IMG/VR virus record: IMGVR_UViG_3300046692_000595
Location: 1 to 34,122 of that record
DNA length: 34,122 nt
Reading direction: 5' to 3' (one strand)
DNA from: a virus
Under the pieces are notes generated by a model that had not been told where the DNA came from, did no database searches, and worked only from the letters and a program-made list of their open reading frames with translations. Below, piece by piece: positions 1-5,566 of the stretch; the stretch's first letter is position 1; the number at the start of each line of letters is the position of its first letter. A program made the translations under genes and the position numbers.

Positions 1-411
1 TCACATCTTACGAAGCGGGGGATCGGCTTGAAGTGAACTTGCCACCGCTGTCACCAGCTCGTCCATCGACCACGGCTTTTCCAAGTACGTTGTAGAGGGC
101 GGTACGATGGTAGGATCCAATGAGTATCCCGAGGTAAGAATCGTGGCAGTGTTAGGCCATCTCGCCTTCACCACCGCGATAAAATCCGAACCTTTGAGCT
201 TGCCGGGCAAACCGTGATCTGCGATCACCAGTGGGTACGTGCGCGGCGTGCTGAGCATATGAATTAAAGCACCATCAGCGTTACCAAAGCTCTGCGAGCG
301 CAAACCTATTTCGGACAAAATATCTATCATCAGGCCGCGAAGTATAGAGTCGTCCTCAACGACGATTACCGGCTCAGCCAGATGCCAAGATTTTTCGTAA
401 TCCTCATTCAT
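1..411 (-). CDS. Single-domain CheY-like response regulator
   Basis: A 136-residue stand-alone receiver domain with no output domain. The acidic pocket is visible as E19-D20-D21 after a hydrophobic first strand. The phospho-acceptor is D65 in LVIADHGLPG, the conserved Thr is T93 in ILTSGY, and the Lys is K112 in the LEKPW motif. The frame stays open upstream to 606, but I choose ATG 411 because AGGAACG lies about 6-8 bases before it and the upstream residues do not resemble a receiver. Its stop is at the very window edge. By family it takes phosphate from a histidine or hybrid kinase and acts by protein contact. No partner kinase is visible. It is probably the chromosomal neighbour of the prophage, or a cargo gene at its end. 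Confidence 0.85.
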   Translation of the reverse strand: MNEDYEKSWHLAEPVIVVEDDSILRGLMIDILSEIGLRSQSFGNADGALIHMLSTPRTYPLVIADHGLPGKLKGSDFIAVVKARWPNTATILTSGYSLDPTIVPPSTTYLEKPWSMDELVTAVASSLQADPPLRKM

Positions 412-513
412 GACATCGTTCCTGACTCGACCAATTCTGCTACAGATTGATGTGTGGAGCTTATTATAAGCCTCACTGAAGATTAGGTATTGTTGAGGTG
501 AAATAAGTCCAAA

Positions 514-567
514 GTCCGCTATTGGCCGGTAGCGGGCGCTTCCAAACGTCCGCTCATGGCCGAAAGC
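514..567 (+). repeat. Imperfect direct repeat, two 20-base copies
   Basis: GTCCGCT-N2-TGGCCG-N2-AGC occurs at 514-533 and again at 548-567, with 16 of 20 positions identical and starts 34 bases apart. The first copy also holds an inverted repeat, CCGCTA (516-521) with TAGCGG (530-535). The intergenic location between divergent genes suggests a dispersed extragenic repeat. Its family is an inference. Confidence 0.45.
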
Positions 568-621
568 AGCCGCACCGCTACAGTTCGTCGCCTCACCCTC
601 GCCCACCTTTCTCGCCTAGAT

Positions 622-641
622 TACTGTACGCGCATACAGTA
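622..641 (+). promoter_or_regulatory. LexA (SOS) box
   Basis: The 20-mer has perfectly palindromic arms TACTGTA and TACAGTA around CGCGCA, which satisfies CTG-N10-CAG (624-639). It lies 22-42 bases before ATG 664, where it would overlap a promoter. This predicts repression by LexA and induction by DNA damage of the gene at 664. Confidence 0.85.
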
Positions 642-663
642 TTTGTACAGCGAACCCCGCAGC

Positions 664-1389
664 ATGAATTTCGACCAGGCAAAAACCCTACGGCTCCAGC
701 GATGGCGCGCGACTCTCGACGATCAGGACTTCCGTATGCAAAACCCAGAGGGACATCGGGAAACCCTCCACGAGATGGCAGCTACGCTTCGCGATGAGGG
801 CCTGATCGACCAGCTTGAGCAATTCGACATGAACGAAATGGCAAACGCCGCGTACTGGCACGCCGTCGAGGAGCTGCAGAACTCGCCCGGGCACTACCGC
901 GGCGCCTCTACCTATGATGTCGTTCAGATCGACAACGGGAATCTGCTGGGCACCATCAGCCGGTCAATCTTCAACTTCGAAAGCGATGAACCGCGCGGCG
1001 CTTCCTTCGCCTACGACGGCAAGGTCTATTCTGCTGCTGATGGTATGCGGCTGACTCTGAATCTTTCTCGGAAAATTGGGCGGATTTCAGGCTTGGTGCT
1101 GGAAATGAATGGCCGCCGATATCAGTTGGTAGAGACCGAACGAATGATCGCTGGCGTAACGCACCGACCACTATCCGATGTCGATGCTTACCGGGCGCTT
1201 ATAGATGCAGCACAGGTCGCTCAGGAGGAGCGGGATCTACGGGCTTTTGAAAAAGTGCGACCTCACATTGAATCGGCAGCTTTCTGTATTTGCCCGGATT
1301 GTCTCGACAACTTTAGTGCGCGGGATGACTGCTCGACCTGCGCCGGAAAGGGGTTTGTGACAAAGCTAGCTCCTGCAGGTCCACGCTGA
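664..1389 (+). CDS. SOS-box-controlled protein with C-terminal DnaJ-like zinc motif, function unknown
   Basis: A 241-residue protein I cannot name. The N-terminal half is charged and helical. The middle looks like beta-rich sequence. The last 30 residues carry two Cys pairs, CICPDC and CSTCAGKGF, the second matching the CxxCxGxG knuckle of DnaJ-type zinc fingers. The frame is open from 556, but the LexA box at 622-641 lies inside that extension, so translation most likely begins at ATG 664. No convincing Shine-Dalgarno precedes it, so the transcript may have a very short leader. It is the only plus-strand gene in the first 28 kb, divergent from the response regulator and facing the end of the phage late operon. 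DNA-damage induction is predicted from the operator; the molecular role is unknown. Confidence 0.8.
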   Translation: MNFDQAKTLRLQRWRATLDDQDFRMQNPEGHRETLHEMAATLRDEGLIDQLEQFDMNEMANAAYWHAVEELQNSPGHYRGASTYDVVQIDNGNLLGTISRSIFNFESDEPRGASFAYDGKVYSAADGMRLTLNLSRKIGRISGLVLEMNGRRYQLVETERMIAGVTHRPLSDVDAYRALIDAAQVAQEERDLRAFEKVRPHIESAAFCICPDCLDNFSARDDCSTCAGKGFVTKLAPAGPR

Positions 1390-1433
1390 AGAAGCCGTGC
1401 TAGGAATTGGCGGCCTGACCAATAAAGCATTGA

Positions 1434-1673
1434 TTAACTACGTGCCAGCGTTTTCAGGCGCTCCACCAGTGCGGCTTCGAAAATGATGTACAGCCTTTCA
1501 GCATCGCCGGCGCGCGGAGCCCCGCCGGTGTCCAGCCCAAGCACGAAGCCATCCGCTCGTGCTCCCGCCTTTACAGCGATGATCATCGAATCAGCTCGGA
1601 CAATTTGCGCCAGCAGCCGATCCGCTTCTCTCTGCATCTTCTCGCTCAGCACTACGCCTTCCAATTCAGCCAC
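1434..1673 (-). CDS. Small hypothetical phage-end protein
   Basis: A 79-residue protein with GTG start at 1673, supported by GAAGG six to seven bases upstream. It is mostly helical, with a basic middle segment and a C-terminal IIFEAALVERL helix. No family is recognised. It is the last minus-strand gene past the Rz/Rz1 lysis genes, in the position where lambda carries bor near the attachment site. It stops about 45 bases from the convergent end of the LexA-controlled gene. Confidence 0.6.
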   Translation of the reverse strand: MAELEGVVLSEKMQREADRLLAQIVRADSMIIAVKAGARADGFVLGLDTGGAPRAGDAERLYIIFEAALVERLKTLARS

Positions 1674-1685
1674 CTATTACCTTCA

Positions 1686-1772
1686 CTACGACATCCAATA
1701 CATCACGGAAAGAACGACTGAAACCCAAATAATCGTCATCAAAATTGAGTAGCCCGCCAGTTGCTTGTCCAT
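1686..1772 (-). CDS. Putative 28-residue single-span membrane peptide
   Basis: Starting at ATG 1772, the frame encodes MDKQLAGYSI followed by an uninterrupted hydrophobic stretch rich in I, L, V, W and M up to the TAG at 1686-1688. A basic residue precedes the segment, which would place the N-terminus inside. A weak GGTGAAC precedes the ATG. An alternative frame from ATG 1785 to 1666 would encode a 39-residue soluble peptide overlapping the next gene. The membrane version looks more protein-like. Existence is uncertain because of its size. Confidence 0.35.
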   Translation of the reverse strand: MDKQLAGYSILMTIIWVSVVLSVMYWMS

Positions 1773-1814
1773 GTTCACCATTCATCCAGTCCGAGTCTAA
1801 ATGATGGTTCACGG

Positions 1815-1846
1815 CTTGCGACCTCGCAAGAATGGCGCGGCGCCAT
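1815..1846. repeat. Two adjacent perfect inverted repeats after Rz
   Basis: CTTGCGA-CC-TCGCAAG (1815-1830) is followed one base later by ATGGCG-CGG-CGCCAT (1832-1846), which touches the Rz stop codon. Read on the minus strand, these would form back-to-back hairpins directly after the lysis genes. There is no T-run, so this is not a classical intrinsic terminator. It could be a processing or protection structure, or a protein site. Confidence 0.5.
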
Positions 1847-2349
1847 CACTGCTGCAGACTCTTCACATACGCCTGGCAAGCCTGCAGCGCGATCAGTCCG
1901 CGGTCGCCGGTGTCGGTGATTGCGACAATTCTTTGAGCATGCGCCGGGTCAAGTCGGGCGCGTACGACTGCATGATCCACGCCGCCGGCGCCGGGGGCGG
2001 CAGGCACTGAACAGCCACCGGCTGAACCCGTGTCGAGGAGGACTGACAGCCGCAGATCAGAAGTGGCAAGGCGATCGCGCAGGCGATCTTGATTCTTTTG
2101 GGCATCAGTCATTTTCTCGAAGTGTGCTTGCTCGCTGGTCGCCAGCCTCTGCTCGAGCGCTCGGCGCTTATCCTGCTCGGCCTGCTGTGATGTAGCGGCA
2201 GCTTGGGTGAGTTGATTGAAGTCTTCAGTGTGCAACCGGGATTGCTCGGCCAACTGTTTGTCGTAGCGCCAGTCCTGAAGCTGCCAGGCGCTGCCGAAGC
2301 CGGCGAGAACCAACACCAGCACGCCTAACGCTTTCCAAGGAACGACCAT
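1846..2349 (-). CDS. Rz-like i-spanin
   Basis: A 167-residue inner-membrane spanin subunit. Residues about 4-22 (WKALGVLVLVLAGFGSAW) form a signal-anchor. The rest is a periplasmic, charged, predominantly coiled-coil region. Together with an outer-membrane Rz1 lipoprotein it is expected to fuse inner and outer membranes in the last lysis step. I chose ATG 2349, which overlaps the endolysin TGA (ATGA), over the longer frame from 2415, because the anchor must be N-terminal. The frame contains a complete Rz1-type gene in another register, the classic Rz/Rz1 arrangement. Confidence 0.85.
   Translation of the reverse strand: MVVPWKALGVLVLVLAGFGSAWQLQDWRYDKQLAEQSRLHTEDFNQLTQAAATSQQAEQDKRRALEQRLATSEQAHFEKMTDAQKNQDRLRDRLATSDLRLSVLLDTGSAGGCSVPAAPGAGGVDHAVVRARLDPAHAQRIVAITDTGDRGLIALQACQAYVKSLQQ
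1893..2105 (-). CDS. Rz1-like o-spanin lipoprotein nested in Rz
   Basis: A 70-residue lipoprotein wholly embedded in the Rz-like gene in a different frame. It has a basic N-terminus (MPKRIK), a short hydrophobic signal and the lipobox LICGC, so the mature protein starts at Cys19. The mature part contains a proline run (LPPPAPAA) typical of Rz1. Nesting, lipobox and proline content together make this a confident o-spanin, with the mature N-terminus anchored in the outer membrane and the body meeting Rz in the periplasm. Confidence 0.85.
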   Translation of the reverse strand: MPKRIKIACAIALPLLICGCQSSSTRVQPVAVQCLPPPAPAAWIMQSYAPDLTRRMLKELSQSPTPATAD

Positions 2350-2774
2350 CACGGCACATCCTTGAAGAAGACGTGCCCGCCCAGCTTGAGCGTCTGCTTG
2401 GCCTTCGCCGACCATGCCGGCGCCTTGATACTGGTGGCGTAGTAATGCGTGGCACCGCCGGTTGGATCCTGCACCTTTCCGTCGATTACCTGGTCAGCAA
2501 CGATCCGGCATTGCGCCAGCTCACGAAACGGAATCTGCTTCACGCCGATCAGGAACTGATAGTTCGGGTCGGTCTTGTTCCAGCAACTCAACTGATAGGG
2601 CTTCTGGCAGACGCCGGCATAGCCCTCCCCCCACCACGAATTTGCCTTGCCGTCATTCACGCGGTTTTTGATCGTCCAGGCCACGGCAATCTGGCCGGCC
2701 GTCCCTTCACCGCGAGCCTCACCCCACAGCGTGCGGGCGAGGACGTCGCGGTCTTTCTCGGTTGCAGTCATCAA
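2349..2774 (-). CDS. Endolysin, SleB/CwlJ-type cell wall hydrolase
   Basis: A 141-residue murein hydrolase of the Hydrolase_2 (SleB/CwlJ) family. The diagnostic block is LARTLWGEARGEGTAGQIAV with the likely catalytic Glu at E19, followed by VAWTIKNRVND and the PYQLSCWN segment, and a C-terminal GGATHYYA motif. No signal peptide or membrane anchor is visible, so it should need the holin for release. The start MM at 2774 has GGAG seven bases upstream, just after a hairpin and T-run. It is followed by Rz/Rz1 with ATGA overlap. Its place after the tail fibre genes is unlike lambda, where lysis precedes the terminase. Confidence 0.9.
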   Translation of the reverse strand: MMTATEKDRDVLARTLWGEARGEGTAGQIAVAWTIKNRVNDGKANSWWGEGYAGVCQKPYQLSCWNKTDPNYQFLIGVKQIPFRELAQCRIVADQVIDGKVQDPTGGATHYYATSIKAPAWSAKAKQTLKLGGHVFFKDVP

Positions 2775-2784
2775 TTTTCTCCAG

Positions 2785-2811
2785 GCAAAAAAATACCCGC
2801 TCGATGGCGGG
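2785..2811 (-). terminator. Hairpin with T-run upstream of endolysin
   Basis: On the minus strand, CCCGC and GCGGG arms around a six-base loop (2796-2811) are followed by TATTTTTTT and then GCCTGGAGAAAA, the endolysin ribosome site. It is intrinsic-terminator-like, between the fibre-assembly gene and the endolysin. It would need antitermination or act as a partial attenuator. Confidence 0.65.
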
Positions 2812-2839
2812 CCGCGTAATGCAGGCTTGAATCACTTCA

Positions 2840-3199
2840 TCAAACGGCGCCGAACTCCTCTGGCGCGGCGACGATTACCGGGGTAGGAGGCTCAGCCGGC
2901 CAAACCGGTACGGCATACCAACTCGGCTGCACAGTCACCTTGCCCAGCGCGAACTTGTACGTTTTCCACGCCTTCAGGTTGAGCACCAATGCAGCCTGTT
3001 CGGCTTCGTCCTCTGCGGTTGCCTCGCCGATATCGATGCCGAAACCGATCGTATCGATTCGGTCTTGAATGCGGCCGATCTGAGCGACGGCCTTCGCGTT
3101 TTTTAAGGAAAGTTCTGCTTTGGCGAAGGCCAACTGCTCCGCCTGCACGGCGGCGTCCTTCATGGCTTTGGTAATGAGTTTGGTCCAGTCGATACTCAT
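2840..3199 (-). CDS. Tail fibre assembly chaperone candidate
   Basis: A 119-residue protein. The first two thirds are helical and Ala/Lys rich (TKLITKAMKDAAVQAEQLAFAK), then LNLKAWKTYKFALGKV, and the end is proline rich (WPAEPPTPVIVAAPEE). Helical body plus the KAWKxYK stretch and Pro/Trp-rich tail is the style of small tail fibre assembly proteins encoded after fibres in Pseudomonas phages. Start ATG 3199 overlaps the previous stop. Function is inferred mainly from position. Confidence 0.6.
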   Translation of the reverse strand: MSIDWTKLITKAMKDAAVQAEQLAFAKAELSLKNAKAVAQIGRIQDRIDTIGFGIDIGEATAEDEAEQAALVLNLKAWKTYKFALGKVTVQPSWYAVPVWPAEPPTPVIVAAPEEFGAV

Positions 3200-3531
3200 G
3201 ACTGCTCCTCGATGTTTTCCTGATCGTTGATGGCGGACAGCGGTTGCGGAAAAGCAATTTCACCGTCTGGAACATCTTCAATAGGCACAGGAAAGGCCTG
3301 CTCAGGGCTGAAGTTTCGCGGGATTGGGAAAAGCAGCGTCAGGATCAGCTCGTCATCTTGTTTCTCGACATCGGCCGGAAACCATGGGGAGTTGATCGCC
3401 TCGGCCGGCAATGTATCGCCATCCCCCATGGGCGAGAAATCGAACAGTTCTCCGTTGATGATCAATGAATCGCCCGATTTTGTGGCGACAATTTCCTGAT
3501 CGCTGCGTATTGGTGACAGATGAATTTTCAT
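3196..3531 (-). CDS. Small tail-fibre-associated protein
   Basis: A 111-residue acidic protein starting MKIHLSPIRSDQ at ATG 3531, which shares a base with the TAA of the fibre gene (TAATG). It contains a FDFSPMGDGDTLP segment, a WFPADVE turn and a hydrophobic strand LILTLLFPIP, and ends Glu rich. This layout recurs in proteins encoded directly after phage tail fibres that are thought to help fibre assembly or to sit on it. An upstream in-frame start at 3654 is rejected because it would overlap the fibre gene by over 100 bases. Confidence 0.6.
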   Translation of the reverse strand: MKIHLSPIRSDQEIVATKSGDSLIINGELFDFSPMGDGDTLPAEAINSPWFPADVEKQDDELILTLLFPIPRNFSPEQAFPVPIEDVPDGEIAFPQPLSAINDQENIEEQS

Positions 3532-4532
3532 TAGAACCACCGACCGTAAGCTATGCGATGAAGCGTCAATGACAGTGAGGAAACTTGCACCTGGCTGAAG
3601 GGGTAAACAGCAGACCAGAGCGAGCTTGTGCTGACCCCGGTAGTTGCCGCCCACACTTGGCCGGTACTTGGCTCAAAGTATTGATTGGTGGCCGGAACAC
3701 CGACGAATGCAGCGGGATAGACCTGTGACGGTGCCGGGGAACCATTGAACACCGCGCCAGCGACCGCAAGGATGCTGGTAGATGCGTAAACGGTCGACGA
3801 GCGACAGATCATCGTGCCGTCTGCGAACTTTGTGAATGTGCCGTTGGCTGTCGTACCCGGCTCAATAATCGAGCCTGTTGGCACGCCTGAAGACTGGCTT
3901 ACCGTGCCTACGATATCCGCGAGCGCCGCCTTTTTAAGGCCAAGGGCGGTGCGCGCATCCACCACCGTCGCGGCACCAGTTCCGCCCTGCGCGATCGATA
4001 CGGTTTTGTTCGTTCCGGACAGGTCGGCTTTTGTTGCCTGGAGCTTGCCGAGCGCCAGAAGAATGCTGTCCGTCGAAGCAACCGCTCCTGGCGTTACCAC
4101 ATCGATCCCGCTCAGGGTAATCGCCCGAACACCTGAGGCGGTCATGTACTTGTTGGTCGACCCCTCGGGAAGGCCATCTGTGTTGGTCAGGTTGAGAGCC
4201 GCGCGAACCCCGGCAGTCGTTGGTGTTTGACCGAGAACAGCCAGCACGCCACCAAACTGGTTAACGAGAGACCGCAGAGCGTCGGCCGAATCTTTGACGT
4301 AGCCCTGCATCGGTGCCAGTGCATATGCACCGCTCGCATTGGTTGCGCCTTGATAGATCGGTGCGATTGACAGAGCGGCATCGCTGGCAATGTTGGTCAC
4401 CTCGTACCAGCCGCCGTCCGGGCCACGGAAAGCATCACCGACGCGGGCGTTAGCAATGAATGCCGTGCCGGTACCGATGACCGCGTTGGAATTTTGGGTG
4501 ACAGAAACCGTTCCTGATTTGTACCAGGGCAT
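3531..4532 (-). CDS. Tail fibre protein
   Basis: A 333-residue fibre. The N-terminal 60 residues (WYKSGTVSVTQNSNAVIGTGTAF through DGGWYEVTNI) form the attachment-type domain common in siphophage side fibres. The middle has the repetitive T-rich/A-rich shaft with the recurring signatures LNLTNTDGLPEGSTNKY and SIAQGGTGAATVVDARTALGL. The C-terminal 100 residues are a Ser/Val/aromatic-rich tip, probably the receptor-binding part. Start ATG 4532 is 24 bases after the preceding gene. The two small genes that follow are its likely assembly partners. Confidence 0.85.
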   Translation of the reverse strand: MPWYKSGTVSVTQNSNAVIGTGTAFIANARVGDAFRGPDGGWYEVTNIASDAALSIAPIYQGATNASGAYALAPMQGYVKDSADALRSLVNQFGGVLAVLGQTPTTAGVRAALNLTNTDGLPEGSTNKYMTASGVRAITLSGIDVVTPGAVASTDSILLALGKLQATKADLSGTNKTVSIAQGGTGAATVVDARTALGLKKAALADIVGTVSQSSGVPTGSIIEPGTTANGTFTKFADGTMICRSSTVYASTSILAVAGAVFNGSPAPSQVYPAAFVGVPATNQYFEPSTGQVWAATTGVSTSSLWSAVYPFSQVQVSSLSLTLHRIAYGRWF

Positions 4533-4556
4533 GGCAACTTCCTATTCAGATTTCGT

Positions 4557-5240
4557 TTAAACAGCGAGTTTTGCGAATACCGCCGGGAGGAAAAAGGCGA
4601 TCGGGTTTGCTGCTGCGACAGTGATTGCGTAGAGCGTGTTGTTGGGAAAATCCCACCAACAATAAAGGTCGCGCGGGATCCCGCTGCCGGACGTCATGGG
4701 CATGCCGAAGCTGTTCAGCAGCATGAATTCGTTCTGCGGGAAGTTGAACGGCACTGTGTAATAGATCCGCGTCAAGCCTTGGTCAGTCTTGTCATCCCTG
4801 ACGTAAGTCCAGTTTTGGAACGACCGAGTGAAGGTTGCACAGGACGTCCCCGAATCGAATAGCAGCGTTCCGGAGCCATCCCATAACCTCATGCCGTACT
4901 GGGCCACCGGTTGCGCCCCAAACGCGGCAACGAAGTACTTTCCATTCGGCGGCGCCGTTGTCGCGTTGTAGGCTCTGACGTAAAAGCCGGTCCAATTGCC
5001 GGCAGAACCGATCAGGCGCATTTGGCAAAGACCTGCTACGCCTCCCACCGTATCGGGACGAACAAACACCAGTGGCGGCTCTTGCGAAGTCACCGGTCTG
5101 GCGAAATAAGTCGTTGAGCCCATCCCCGAATCCTCTCCTGTGGGAGCGAATCGGCCGGATGAGATCACCATCAAACGAGCGAACTCAGAATCGAGGGTTA
5201 CGACATTGTTGTTATTGATGAACTGAACGCCATACGTCAT
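4557..5240 (-). CDS. Tail-tip accessory protein with repeated YG(V/M)-type motif
   Basis: A 227-residue protein starting MTYGVQF at ATG 5240, which overlaps the preceding TGA (ATGA) and has GGTGGAG just upstream; a GTG at 5249 is the alternative. A second motif, YGMRLWDGSGTLLFDS, begins at about residue 115 and closely resembles the start of the upstream 108-residue protein (YGMRIWGADGALQIDE). The protein looks like two related beta-rich units in tandem. Placement between J and the tail fibre suggests a tip or fibre-connecting role; no biochemical function can be read from it. Confidence 0.65.
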   Translation of the reverse strand: MTYGVQFINNNNVVTLDSEFARLMVISSGRFAPTGEDSGMGSTTYFARPVTSQEPPLVFVRPDTVGGVAGLCQMRLIGSAGNWTGFYVRAYNATTAPPNGKYFVAAFGAQPVAQYGMRLWDGSGTLLFDSGTSCATFTRSFQNWTYVRDDKTDQGLTRIYYTVPFNFPQNEFMLLNSFGMPMTSGSGIPRDLYCWWDFPNNTLYAITVAAANPIAFFLPAVFAKLAV

Positions 5241-5566
5241 CAGCTCCACCTCATCACAATCAGCCGCATGGTTCCGGACGAGGTAGTGCTCGCCGCAAAG
5301 GTACGCGTGTGGTTATAGACGCGAGCGACACCGTCTAGCATTTCGGTTTCAAACTGCATTTGAGAAGCGCTGTATGCACCAGTCGGAACCACAATAGCGG
5401 TACCATTTCCGGGACCTACGCCAGGTACTGCAAAATCCTGACTTCCCTTCGACGCCCCTAACGCGAAAGTCACAAGTGTTGAAAGCGCGACGCGGATCGT
5501 GAACGAGTTCTCGTCGATCTGAAGCGCACCGTCGGCGCCCCAGATCCTCATTCCATAATTACTCAT
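5240..5566 (-). CDS. Small tail-tip accessory protein
   Basis: A 108-residue protein beginning MSNYGMRIWGADGALQIDENS at ATG 5566, directly overlapping the J stop (ATGA). It is beta-rich, Ser/Thr/Gly rich, with no Cys and no signal. It is related in its first 20 residues to two places in the next gene, so the pair probably arose by duplication. By position it may cap or decorate the J tip. The family is not named here with confidence. Confidence 0.65.
   Translation of the reverse strand: MSNYGMRIWGADGALQIDENSFTIRVALSTLVTFALGASKGSQDFAVPGVGPGNGTAIVVPTGAYSASQMQFETEMLDGVARVYNHTRTFAASTTSSGTMRLIVMRWS

Noticed and set aside
412-1433. Prophage attachment site or tRNA gene
   Set aside because: No tRNA-like cloverleaf and no identifiable core sequence. 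The partner end lies outside the window, so the att site cannot be assigned.
3531-3654. Longer start (ATG 3654) for the fibre-associated gene
   Set aside because: It would overlap the fibre coding end by about 120 bases, while ATG 3531 gives the usual TAATG coupling.
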